Assembly (NCBI GenBank): GCA_029717555.1
Contig: JAMDHS010000010.1
Span: forward strand, 1 to 64,000
DNA length: 64,000 bases
Direction of reading: 5' to 3'
Origin: Peribolospora baueri
Taxonomy: Eukaryota > Basidiomycota > Peribolosporomycetes > Peribolosporales > Peribolosporaceae
Positions 1 through 10,837 of this stretch are shown here, in pieces. A program made the position numbers and the translations under genes. The notes beneath the pieces are model-generated. The model was not told where the DNA came from. It saw nothing but the letters and a program-made list of their open reading frames with translations, and searched no databases. How positions within the stretch are numbered: position 1 is the first letter of the stretch; every line of letters begins with the position of its first letter.

Positions 1-46
<46 letters not shown>
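1..46. repeat. poly(A) run at window edge
   Basis: The window opens with 46 consecutive A residues. On the minus strand this is a poly(T) run just after a candidate splice donor (GTGCGT, 54-59) of the partial gene described next, so it may be intronic. It could equally be a contig end or a sequencing artefact. Confidence 0.9.
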
Positions 47-47
<1 letters not shown>

Positions 48-295
48 ACGCCAACGCACTCGGCCTTCACACGCTGGAATCGCTCGTTTTGCTTCTTGGG
101 CCCCTCGCTCTTCTTCCCATTTGAAGCGGAACCGGGCGCAGGAGAGGCAGAGGCGGAGACGGAGGCAGAAAAGCCAGACGTGCATTGACAAATGTACCTC
201 TTCGATGTCCTTCTGAGCCAAGCCCGCCCCGAAGAGGGAGCGATAGTAGCTGTGGTGAATCTGCTGGCCGTTGCGGATAAACACCTGCTTGTCAT
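1..295 (-). CDS. 5' end of an unidentified protein with presequence-like N-terminus (partial)
   Basis: An open frame starts at the ATG at 295 and stays open to the window edge. The first 60 or so residues are rich in Ser, Thr, Ala and Arg with almost no acidic residues (it begins MTSRCLSATASRF), which resembles a mitochondrial presequence. A more hydrophilic stretch follows (NGKKSEGPKKQNERFQRVKAE). The frame then meets GTGCGT at 54-59 and a poly(T) run, so the first exon probably ends at 60. An alternative model puts an exon at 198-284 and an intron at 113-197. FQRVKAE loosely resembles the start of the SRP40 C-terminal domain, which is too short to name the gene. It is divergent from the gene at 648. 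Confidence 0.4.
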
Positions 296-647
296 GATGA
301 CTATCTGTCTGTCTCATCCTCCCTCCAGTCCGATGGAGAGTCCTGGCGTCCCCTCAGTCGTCTCTTCCGAGCGTTTTCTGTCATGCCATGCCGTTCGATC
401 CTCTTTCTTCAACGACACGGCACAAAGGTCTCGTGCTTTCAGTCCATACCTAAGCAGAGTCCAAACCTAAGCAGTTCAGTGCTCCAGCATGTTCAAAGAT
501 GGACAACCTTGACACCCTCGGAAGGGTCAAGTTCGCACCGAGCAGCCGTCCGTGCGTGCTCGCCGCAGCTGGAAAAATTTGGGCGAGCGCGCAACGCCTG
601 TGCTCACCGCCTCGATCGTCGCGCCCCTTCTCAACCTGTCCAGTGTC
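296..647. promoter_or_regulatory. divergent intergenic region, 5' partial gene / PB1-like gene
   Basis: This 352-bp gap lies between two divergent start codons and should hold both promoters. I see no clear TATA box. The sequence just before 648 is pyrimidine-rich, as is common upstream of starts in this window. An in-frame upstream ATG at 552 could lengthen the plus-strand protein by 32 residues. Confidence 0.4.
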
Positions 648-3600
648 ATGGCCGCGGAGAGGGAGCCCAAGCGCGCCAAGAAGGCTCGTAGCGTGGACGG
701 GAAGGCGACACCGGTCGCTATTCCCATCCCTACTCCGTCTTCCAACGCCCGCCCCAGCATTCACGGCCGACCCAGCTTTCACGCCTGGCCTGGCACGCCC
801 GGCACCGCTTCCACTTCTACGCCGTCGAACGCGGCCCCCACGGGATCAGCATGGGAGACGCCCGAAAGACAGGCCGCCATCATCTCTTACCATACTTTGG
901 ATGGGGGCAAGACGTTTGAGCGGGTCTTTGATCGTGAGTTCAAAGGAGCTTTCTTCGCCCGCTTCCGACAGTTTCCTTGCCTGTCGATCGCTACCCCAGC
1001 CGCAACTCTGGACATCCTTTTGACATCTTTCCCGCTCGTCGTGCTTGCGTGTCCGGCATCTCTCAGCCAATACAAACCTATCATCGATTCAAGACCTTGT
1101 TCGGAGGAAACTAAAGGTCGCGTCCGATCTGCCCGTGTCTCTGTCGTATAGGGTGGGGAATAATGACGCAGACCTCGAGGATGGTGAGATCCGTGGACTC
1201 CACCCATGGAACCGTTTGGTCGCAATTGTTTCAGTATTTAGAACTGAAGGAAGACATGGTTACCTTGATCATTCCTCCCTATCAGATGACGATTTCGCCG
1301 CTTTCCGCCTCCGCGCCATCACCGCAAGAGTCATGCGAGTCTTCGTTAGCGTCCAGGGCGCTCCCAGTAAACTTAAGGAGTCGCATCCATTGTCCACTCC
1401 TGTCAACCGCCCGATTTACGCCTCTCCGTCCTCCGCCAAGGCGGTACACGGTACTCCGGAAAGCGTCGCGCAGCAGAGGAAACGCAAGCCGAACCAGAAA
1501 TCCAAGTTGGATGCTACCACTCGTGCTAACGAACGGAGTGACGAGCGAAGGAAGGACGAGCCACGGGGCAACATGCGGAAGAGGAAAGCTGAGGGGCTGG
1601 GAGAGGACCACGATCGGGGGAAGCCGGTGAGGGGGCTCTTACCACTCTCCTCTAGGTCAATGCCCGGACTTCTGAAAGTGCACTGACATGATTGAGCTAT
1701 TCAACCCGCACTCGTGCCTTGGTCGTATCGTCGCGCGCACATCCGGCAGGAATCCCAGGCCGCTGCGAACGCAAACTCTGTCTCCAGCCCATCGACTCGC
1801 CTGGACAATGAAGGAAGCATTTCGAAAGGTGGCCCGGCCAAAAAACGCAAGCTCGACGCCGGGGTCTCCCCCGGTAGCAATGGGAGGCAGTCCAACGACG
1901 TCGACGAGGACGGCGAGGACATCGAGAGGAAGAAAAAGAGCAAGAGGAGAAGGATGGAGGGGCGACGAGTACGGAGGCTCCGAGATGAGAGCCGACAAGG
2001 TGCGGTACCGGCTTTGCTACAATCCTTTTCCGGCACTCAACCCTCAGACTCGCCAGGAGCGTCCACACCAGCTCCGACACCAGCTCAGTCCACACCAGCT
2101 CCGGCACCAGTTCAGTCCACACCAGCTCCGGCACCAGCTCAATCACAAAGTCCATTTGTTGGAGCATCGGCCAACGGGACCTCGCCTACATTCCAATTCA
2201 CCTTTAGGACGGAGGTCCCACCGACGGCGAGCGCAAACGAGATTCGAGGTCAGACGTCCAGCGCGCAACCATCGCCCTCGCAAGTCAAACCCGGCCGAAA
2301 GAAGCGTAAGCGCCTGACGGATGCTTCCAACGGAAACGTTCCCAATGTCGCTGCTGACGGTGCAGTGACGGAGGATTCTGGCATAAATGATCGAACGCAG
2401 CCGTCAGCGTCTCAGCAGCTTAGCCCGAGACAACCCGGTCTAGAAAGTCGGCCGGACGACGTCGTCTCCCACGTCGACGAACTGACTGCTCCAGCACGAA
2501 AAGGCTCAATGCCCATTGATGCGCAGCCATCGCATGAAGTCGAGCAAACCACACTAACCGCGGGCACTATAGCCGGAGCGGCGGCTGGCAAAGGAAAGGA
2601 TGCGGGCAATCACGAAGCCTCCTTCGGCGATGAGGACGACGAGAGCGATGAGGAAAGCTCGGACGACGATGAAGAAGAAGATGAGGAAGAAAGGGTGTCG
2701 GATGACGAGTTGGATATTGCGCAAGGTTCGGACAACGAGACGACGGATTCCAGTGAGGATGAGCAGGAACCGCAGAAGGAGGATGGCCAAGGTAACGAGG
2801 ATCGATCGTCACCCAACAAAGCTCCTTTGGCCGACGGGTTCGCGTCTCTCGCCACTGTCGACGAAGAGGGAGAAGCCGTGGACCTGTCGACTCAGGATGA
2901 CGGCGCTGTTCGACTTGCGATGGACCTGGACGACAACTTTTTTCAGAACGGCTCCGTTCACGACGAACGACATCATGACGAGCAAGCTGTTGTTCCAGAT
3001 ACTACCTCAGCGGCCGAGAAACCTCGGGAAGATGATAGTCCCGCTCGCTTGCAGATGACTCCTAGCCCGCAGGTGCCATCCGCAAATTCGGATGCGCATC
3101 CGTCTCCCGAGGTCAACCACCAGGCCATAGGCTCCGGCTTCGCTGTTGACTCCGCTTACACTGCGGAACCTTCTCCCGAACCTGTCATCACGCCACCAAT
3201 CACTCGATCCTCAAAACTGCGCCAAGCGATGAAGGACCGACAAGGCCAAGTTCATGACGATAAGGTCATTGCGTCGCAACCCACACCTGTGCCCCCCACA
3301 CCTGTGCCGAAGCGACCCAGGGGTCGACCGCGAAAGAAGGCACTTGAAGAGCCCGCGTCAGTATCCCTTCCGGCGGAGACCACTGAGCAAGCTGCAGGGC
3401 CTCCACAGCCAAGGAAACCAGGCCGGCCGCGTAAGACGGACGCTGAGAAGGCTGAGACGAGGGCCCGATGGCAGGCCGCCCAAGCTGCGAAGAAGCTTCA
3501 GGAGGCTCGTGCTCGAAAAGGGTCTCTTCTCTCGTCTCAGCGCGAGATTGAGGACCAAGCGGACGGTGCCGATGATTCTGCTGACGTTGCCGCCAAAGTT

Positions 3601-4623
3601 GCGTCGAGTGGAGAAGCCAACGTGGACTCTGAAAGCCAACCTGTTGGGCATGTCCCAGAGCCGTCACCTGGTAGTGTTCGAGTGTCCCCCGAATCGCTCC
3701 CTCCTCCCTCGGCAGCGGCTGTTCAATCATCCCCGACACGGCAGCAAGGCGCTTCGCCTTTCGTCGAGGGCGTGATTTCGCCGTCCAAATCTACCAAAGG
3801 ACTCTCGTCTCAGCAAAATGGTCGGCCGAGCACCACTTCACTTTCGACTACCAATTCGTCCGGCGAGCCGCCGTCTGCCCAACCTGTGCGCAAGTCGCTA
3901 ACATCGTCTGTGGTGGTGACGGAGAAGGAGCTGAAAGACCACGAGGTGTCAAACGATTTGTCCGCCAACTCTAGCCCGTCTCAGGCGGCTCAGGACAAAG
4001 AAGTGCCGCAGCCTGCGCTGGTGTCAGCGGAGCGGCACGATGATCTGGAGTCTAGCTCCGCCTCCTCGTCCAGCGATACCGACAGCGAAGAAGAAGACGA
4101 CGCCGAGGAGAACGCCAAGGGTGATGCGAACAGCGGTCCCGTGAATGGGCGGGTTCGCCCTCGGCGAGAGACGTCGTCTGGGCGTCCTACGCCGACCATT
4201 CTGCACTCCCTAAAGGGCCGCGCAAATGCTCCTCGACACGAAAGCGGATCTCTCAACAACCTTCCCTCCCTCTCTCAACTCGGCAACTTCAACATGCGCG
4301 GTATTTCTCCTGCTTTGGGCTCTCCCAGTGCGGTCGAGTCGATGCTCGGCGGTGTCAACGGCGATGGAACTCGTGGCCAGAGCGGTCTACAGACCCCTTC
4401 CAGCATCTCTTCTAAGGCTGACGGGCAAAGTTCGTCTTCAGAGGAGTCTTCCTCCGATAGCGAGTCGGACTCGAAGTCGGACACGTCGTCAGACAGCGAA
4501 CCTTCCTCTTCGGACGAGAAGGCTAAGCAGAGTCACATCCCGGCCAGCAAGCGGGCGGGCGCTATCGTGGGCAAGGAGAAGAAGAAGACAAAAGGTAGCG
4601 GCTTTTTCGCCGCCTTTTCTTGA
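648..4623 (+). CDS. PB1-like, AT-hook, acidic Ser-rich nuclear protein (novel)
   Basis: Four exons are inferred: 648-933, 1067-1183, 1286-1626 and 1750-4623 (1,205 aa). Splicing joins exons 1-3 into a compact folded region, about residues 90-170. It ends with LEDDDDFAAFRLRAI and then a beta-strand-like RVFVSVQG, which recalls a PB1/ubiquitin-like fold. The rest is mostly disordered. It has a 9-residue Pro-Ala-Gln-Ser-Thr repeat near 2068-2148, long Asp/Glu tracts (2617-2790), and two AT-hook-like motifs (RGRPRKK near 3322, PGRPRK near 3420). Near the C-terminus there is a Ser/Asp/Glu tract before a basic end. DNA binding in the nucleus is inferred from the AT-hooks. I do not recognise the family. 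ATG 648 is preferred; in-frame ATG 552 is possible. Confidence 0.75.
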
Positions 4624-5613
4624 TCCTTTCGCGGCGTCATGCTTTCGCCGTTTCCTGTTGTTCGCCTTTTTATCACCGATGTGGATTGCAACATTGTCTT
4701 GTGCATGCTTTGTAACATTGTCAATCCGGTTCATTGAGGCTTAAAGGATCGCCTCGCTGCAGAAAACGGCGAAGAAGTCTGTGGCTCGCGACAGCGTCAC
4801 ACTTTCCTCGCACAGACACTCGACTAAGGTGAAAAAAGCACACCACGACGGAGCCCGAAGCGGACGATTACGTCTCGCACCGGATCATGATGCCCATCCC
4901 GTCCAGCCACCGTCAGCACCCTCTTCCGGAAGGGGCATGAGGTTCTGGAGGAAATACGGCGATCGCAACTCGTGGGATCCCGGTTTGGACAACGCGACCT
5001 GTTCGTTGCGTCGAACCGGGTTCGGAGATGGGGATGCCAACGCGAACAGTCGTGCGTGATCCGTACCCTCGTCTGTTGTGTCATGGCCTTCACGCATCGA
5101 ACGTAGCGGCCTTTGTCCTGGCGGTGAGAAGTTACCAAATGGGAGTTGAGGCAAGAGCGCAAGTGCTTCAGCACTCGTTCCGTTGTCTGAACCAAGAAGC
5201 GTGCGCCTTATTAGCCGCCTGAACGTTATGTCTGCACAGTATGTATGAACAGCATGTATATTCCATGCTTGAGCAGTGCGTCCCAGGGGTCCGAGAACAT
5301 TTGAAAGGCTCGCTGCTGAAAGTTGGGCGCGCATCCAGAGCATCCGCCGTCCCTCCATGGGCACTTTCTCACAGTCTACATTTCCACAATATTCCTCACG
5401 TCGCCGGACCAACAAGAGAAGGGAGACGGAGAGAAGGGTGGTGGGAACGGACGCGTGTGAATAAAGAAAGTACACCGGGTCGGTAACTCGGACAAACTCG
5501 ATGAGGAAAGCGACAGCGAGAATACACTAAGCGCCTAACGAGTGAAAGAGGGGTAGAAGTGAACCGAAAGGGGAGGAATGAACGGAGAAGAGAATTGCGG
5601 TCGTTGTTCCCGA
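4624..5613. other. intergenic, convergent 3' ends
   Basis: This 990-bp gap separates the stop of the PB1-like gene from the stop of the minus-strand GH16 gene, so it should hold both 3' UTRs. Open frames here are short or lack codon structure, and I recognise no product or RNA gene. Confidence 0.5.
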
Positions 5614-7564
5614 CTAGGTCTTCCAATGGTACACCTGGCCGTGCGAATCGTTTAGAGCCTGTCAGTGGTCGTCTATACCGAACTTTGGTTCTGTGCCCTT
5701 TCATTTCCCTCACCTTCAGCGAGTTAATGATCCATTTCGCGTTTACGAAGTTGGATGGGTCCTGTGACAGGTTGTGCAAAGCGAAGGTGCAGATCGCGAA
5801 AGGGTGGGACGTTCAGCAACAGGACCCGCATTCGAACAGAGAGACCTTCGTTCGATGTATCTGGACCCTCGGTACAAGAGACAGTTCAAGACGATCGAAC
5901 ACTCGGAAACAACGGTCCATAGGGACTCACCTGGAGGTACGAAGTGAGCGTACCAGGGCACCCAGCGGCTGAAAACGTATTACCAGCCCAATCTCCGCCG
6001 AGGGTGGTGTCGAAGATGAGCGTCTGATTCCCGAGGTACTGGTTCATGTTGCACCCTAGGTCGGAGAAGCTAGCTTGTGGCGTTCCCCATGTCGTCGGGT
6101 TGGGGTTCCCGGACGTGATGTCGGAAGGGATGCCGTTGCGCCCGAAGAACCAGATTTCGACCTTGTCAGCGGCGATGAGCGTTCTGTAAAAAAAAATAGG
6201 AGAGTAAAGTAAGAAAATGCTTTTTGAGTACGACCAATGCCCAATGGCGGCTGCCTATGCGATGAAACCCGATAATGTCGACAAGACTCACGCAAAGACG
6301 CCGCCGCCTTGAGCATTTAGCGGCTGTCCATAGCTCGCAGTGCTGGGGTCAAGAATGCTGCATCCTGCATTGTTGTTCGCATACGCATTGCAATCCCTCA
6401 CGAGGTTCTTGCCCATGTAGTTGGACTTGGTGTCTGGAGTGACGGCGCAGCCGGGCAAGGTATGAAGGGTCATCTGGTTCTGAACGTTGTTGTGAACGCC
6501 CTCGATGATGTCGATCTCCCCTCCATTCGGCCAATTCGGGCCGTTGCTCCAAAACGCGGGCCACGTCGCACACCCGTAGGGCATGGCGTGCAGATCGAGG
6601 ATGACCAGATCGTGCTTGTAGGCACGTTTGGACGAGATGCGGACGCTGTAATTTTGGCGTCAAATGCCAGGCAGGGAGCAAGTGAGTAAGCTGTGGTTTC
6701 TGGTTTTTTCTCTGAGCCGAGCGCGCTCACCTGTTTCGGTTCGCGCCCGGGGGAAGCCAAGTATAGTCGTCGACGGCCATGACTGCACGGCCATTTGAGT
6801 CGACGTAGGCAAGGCCGGCACCCTCCGCCGAGGCCTGATCAAGGTAGCTGACAGTTTGACGTGGCACATCGAACAGCACATCTGTCAGTTCTCCTCGATC
6901 CCCTTCAGCCTTCCAGTGCCTTGACTTACTTGACTTGACCGTGCGTCGGGTCGGGGGTGTCCCAAAAGTCCCAACCATCGAAGAAGTTGCTGCCCTCATA
7001 TGTCTTAATTGCCTTCCAACTTGGCCCAGTGGGCATGGGCGTGGGCGTGGCCGGGGTAGCGGCCGCCTTCGTTGTCGACGAAGGAGCCTCAGTGGTGGTG
7101 GATGCAGCTGTGCTTGAGCTCGTGGCGGTTGTGGAAGACTTGGATGGCGTCTGGCCACTGCAAGGGTTAGCAGACGACGAGCCGCTATTCCGTTTGAGGT
7201 ACCTTCTCCGCTTCCCGTGGCCACCAGCATTCCGACCAGTGTACGCCATACGATCCTTCACTGCTCGCAGCAGAGTTCGACCCACGGAAATTCCCTCATC
7301 CAGCCACAAACCACGAGCTCCCAAGGCGGCCGACCCACTAGACACGCTGTCTCGTGTTGCATCCTTACCGAAAAGACCTTCCGGTCCGATGCGGACGGCT
7401 CGCGCAGCATCGAAGTGCGCTGATCCTCGCGCTGCTCGGAAGTGGTGGGGTAAGTTGGCAAGGTTGGCAGCCCCATCGCCCGAAGATTGGGTTGCGAATG
7501 CCAGAGATGGGGAAAGGAAGAGAACGGCAAGGCCAAGAATGGCGGTCGCGGGTAAGAGCACCAT
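5614..7564 (-). CDS. secreted GH16 family endo-beta-glucanase/transglycosylase-like protein
   Basis: Six exons on the minus strand: 7564-6930, 6847-6731, 6645-6292, 6183-5931, 5761-5714 and 5634-5614 (475 aa). The N-terminus is a signal peptide (MVLLPATAILGLAVLFLSPSLAFA). A basic stretch and a Ser/Thr-rich linker follow to about residue 180. The rest is a GH16 lectin-like beta-sandwich, with WDFWDTPDPTHG at its start and the catalytic motif GEIDIIEGV. Glu294 is the likely nucleophile and Glu299 the acid/base. The last two exons are tiny; they encode DPSNFVNAKWIINSLK and VYHWKT, which complete the final beta strand. GH16 enzymes of this type act on beta-1,3 or beta-1,3/1,4-glucans of the wall. 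I see no GPI signal. Confidence 0.9.
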
Positions 7565-8372
7565 GTCGATGGAAGGGAATGAAAGACCAGATTGCTCCGC
7601 TCTGGGAATGGTGATGGGCAGCACCTGCTGATTCGTGCAGTCACCACCTGAAGAGAATAGGAAAAGTAGACTCTCAGAGTCGAAAGAGACTTGGACGACA
7701 CAGTCGTGCAAGGAGCGTGGACCTGCCACCGAAAAAAAAAGGACAAAGGTGGACAAAGCAGCAAAAGAGAGTGATGGACAGTGGGAAGGAAATCATCCAG
7801 GAGCGAGGGGGAGGGCATTTATATGAGGCCGAGCATGGCCTCCGGTTTCCGTGCAGCGAGAGACTCCTTTCTCCTACCCACAATGAGGTCCATCCGTGAT
7901 CAGAGCGGTCACAGCCATTAAGCACGCGAACGCAGAGTGGAGAGCGCAGGTCAGCTTCCGTGTGTAACTCGGAACAGACCTCGGCAAGGTCAAACTCCAG
8001 TGTAGAATCTGAACGGACAGAAGCTTTGCGCGCAGCACTAGGGAGATCCGACAAGCGCACTGGCGGAAGAGACGACCGTCCGAACAAGCTACAGAGGCAG
8101 GCGGGGCGAGTTATGAGTGGCTTGACGGACGGTACAACTAGACGTTCAAGGAACGACGTAGACGAGTCGAGAAAAGGGAGAACGACAATGAACGCCGGCG
8201 ATCGCATTGCTGCGGCAAGCGAGTGCAGTCCGTGCGTCATGTCTACCATGGCTCTCATTCACAATGTTGAATGCCCAACGCCTACACAAGCATAACGCTC
8301 AAATTCATCCTTACAGCAATTGACCGTGTCGAAAAAGATCGCTCCACCTCTACAAACGAGCACGCTTGCTTC
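7565..8372. promoter_or_regulatory. GH16 promoter region / 3' flank of palC
   Basis: Both flanking genes lie on the minus strand, so this 808-bp gap should hold the GH16 promoter and the 3' flank of palC. A TATAAAT element on the minus strand (complement of 7817-7823) lies about 255 bp upstream of the GH16 start. I see no further gene. Confidence 0.45.
7817..7823 (-). promoter_or_regulatory. candidate TATA box of the GH16 gene
   Basis: The minus strand reads TATAAAT here, inside an otherwise GC-rich stretch and about 255 bp before the start codon. That spacing would give a long but plausible leader. Confidence 0.35.
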
Positions 8373-10360
8373 TCAAAAGTACGCACCGGCTCCGGCGTAC
8401 TCTCCTCCAGCTCCCCGAGCGAGTAACCCACCACCGCCCTCGCCCTCCTTGACGACCTCTCCCGGTTCCACGCCCTCTCCTAGTCGCATTCGGCTGAGCC
8501 CGAAGTCTTCCACAACATAGCCGGGGCTACCTGGACCAAATATAGGAGTTGGTCGTGAGAAAGGTTTAGAGGAGAGCACAGGTCGGCCTGCCGGTACTTT
8601 GGACGCTAGATGACTGGATGGCAGTATAGGTTGAAAAGCCACCTTCGAGTCCCAAGGGGGCGGCAAAAAGGAGGACAAAGATCATTAGCAGCGTGTATCG
8701 ATGCGTGCTAGACGCTCAAAGGCCCGTCACTCACTGTGCCGTTGAGATTGTGGTAGCCGCTCAAGAACGCTTCCACGCTCTCCAACTCCTCCTTCCTCTT
8801 GCCCTTCCTCTCTCTGGCCTTCTCCTTACGCTCCTTCTCCTTTCCCTTCCCCTCCCCGCCGCCGATCCTCAATGCTTTGAATTTCAACCGCTTCTCTTCC
8901 CCTTCTTGGAGTTCTTCTTTGGCCAATTGAAGAAAGGCGATCGCCTCGCCATACCGGCCGCCGTTCTCGCCCGCGTCGACACCGAGCCACTTGTGTGCGA
9001 GGGCGAGATGGAACAAGTGTTGAGAGGCAAGATAGCTTCGTAGATCAGGATGGACTTCGGAGAGAGTCGTCGAATGCGAATTGAGCGGACGCTGCTCCTC
9101 CCGCGAATCCGTGCTCGCCCCTTCCTTATCCGCGTGGCCCCTCGATCGCCCTCCGCCCCGACCGTTGGTTGGACCTCCTACACTGTTCGGCCTAGCTGCG
9201 CTCTTGGAGACTTGTTCGCACGAGGCTCGAGCGCTTTCAAAAAGACTTGTGACATTCAGATGCAGCTTGGCGAGTAGAGACGGAGAAGGGTGGGATTTGG
9301 GAAGAGGTGGACCGGGAGAAAAGGTGTCGGCTCTGAGAGATAGCGACGACGAGAGCAGCTTGCGAATGGCGAGCGATTGTGCATGGGCCAAAGCCATCCT
9401 GTTCAGAACGCGAGGTACGACCGGGTTGATCCTAATCAGGACTGGACTGCAGCAAACGGATATTCGAGCCATCCGCACTCACTTGGCCAGAGCACCAACA
9501 ACGTCCCGTTTCGTCTCCACCCCTCCGCCCATCAAAGCCTTGCCTTCCACGCCCACCTCATTCTCCCACTCAGGCAGAACTACTTCCGCCAAATGCTCAA
9601 ACACTCCACAGGCCCTGCATTGCAAGTCAGCCGCAAACTTGACGCGTTCGTCTCTCGCCTTTTTTTCCGCGTCGGAAAGATATCGTGAGGTCTCGTAGGA
9701 AGCAGAAGCGACGCTCTTGCCCTTGAATTTTCCCCCGTCTTCGGAAGGCGCGCTGAGGGAGGAGACTATGGAAGAGGATAAATTGGAAAGTGCAAATGCG
9801 GAGACCAGAAGGACGTTGAAGAGTTCGTAGTGCAGCGAAGGTAATAATACGCGCGGAATTGAAGAACGGAAGAGATGAGGCGCTGTGAGTGTTGGACGCC
9901 AGTCGAATACTGCCAAGGTGAAAAGATATGTTTTCAGCAAGGGAGCTCAGCACCACGAGGGACAACAAAGGTCTCAAAAAAGATCAGACGCTCCTCGTGA
10001 GACTCACGAGGCTCATAGCGCAGGATCAGGTCGTCCGTTCGGACGCAGTTGACTATACTGATCAGGTGAGGCAGGTAGTCATCTACTGCCTTGAAGGGAA
10101 AGGAGCAGACAGATATTCATGCAACCTGTTCATCATGCTCAGCGCCAAGCACAAATGACAGAACTCTGTCTCAGCTGCCCGCTCACCTTGATGACCCTCA
10201 ACCAGTCCCTCTCGCCGTCTTCACGCTTGCTCTCCTTGAGCACGGCCCTTAATCTCGCCCGAGCGTCCGTCGCTGCGCCAAGCTCGGTTACAAAGCGGTT
10301 GGAGACAAGTAAGTCGGAAAAGGATATGGCACCAGTAGTGGGGAGGTCGAAGACGAACAT
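8373..10360 (-). CDS. palC: pH-response regulator PalC/Rim23-like BRO1-domain protein
   Basis: Five exons: 10360-10187, 10089-10008, 9909-9483, 9398-8735 and 8642-8373 (538 aa). The protein begins MFVFDLPTTGAISFSDLL, typical of PalC. The BRO1-like region follows: AVDDYLPHLISIV, FDWRPTLTA, YELFNVLLVSAFALSNLS, and AADLQCRACGVFEHLAEVVLP. A helical part and a disordered Gly-rich tail ending YAGAGAYF come last. PalC proteins bind ESCRT-III (Vps32) at cell-cortex or endosomal sites and help activate PacC/Rim101 by ambient alkaline pH. A charged Lys/Glu-rich insertion (about 8780-8860) interrupts the C-terminal half. The gene is divergent from VPS1. Confidence 0.88.
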
Positions 10361-10837
10361 GTCCTTCTTCCTTTCTTTCTTTTAGGTCGAGGCGAATGTG
10401 AGCAAGGTGATACGATATGACTGGGATGGTTTCCGGGTCGGGACGATCGAACTAGCCGCGATCGTATACAAGTGGCCGTCGATAGTATAAACGTATACTG
10501 CAAACGGTTGTTGTATTCGCTCGTGCATAATTCCACCGCGCCGCTCGCGACGACGCGGCGGACGCCTCCGACTTTCAACAAGCATCTCGGACGACCGTTG
10601 CCCACCTCACTCCTTCGCGCCCCCATCCTCGACTTTACCTGTTCCCCTTCATTTACTACACACCACTTTCCATAAGTGCGGCTCTTCGTTCAGGTGGACC
10701 ACTCCTTGCGCACCCCTCCGACGCTTCCGCAGAACAGACCACTCCCCCGAACCGCTCGCCGCGCTGCTATTCCAAAAGGCGGTGACCGTCCATTACTTGG
10801 TCTTCGTTGAGCAAGGAAAAGAAAAACACCGCCAATC
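10361..10837. promoter_or_regulatory. divergent promoter, palC / VPS1
   Basis: This 477-bp region lies between the start codons of palC (-) and VPS1 (+). It contains a perfect inverted repeat, AGTATA-aacg-TATACT, at 10484-10499, and a further GTATAC at 10474-10479. I found no GCCARG (PacC/Rim101) site by eye. Pyrimidine-rich tracts flank the VPS1 side. Confidence 0.5.

Noticed and set aside
4885-5475. 196-aa minus-strand frame between the PB1-like gene and GH16
   Set aside because: No recognisable motif, no codon bias like neighbours, and it lies where two 3' UTRs are expected.
10361-10837. PacC/Rim101 site in the palC-VPS1 promoter
   Set aside because: GCCARG was sought because PalC belongs to that pathway, but none was found; only GCCAAT and partial matches occur.
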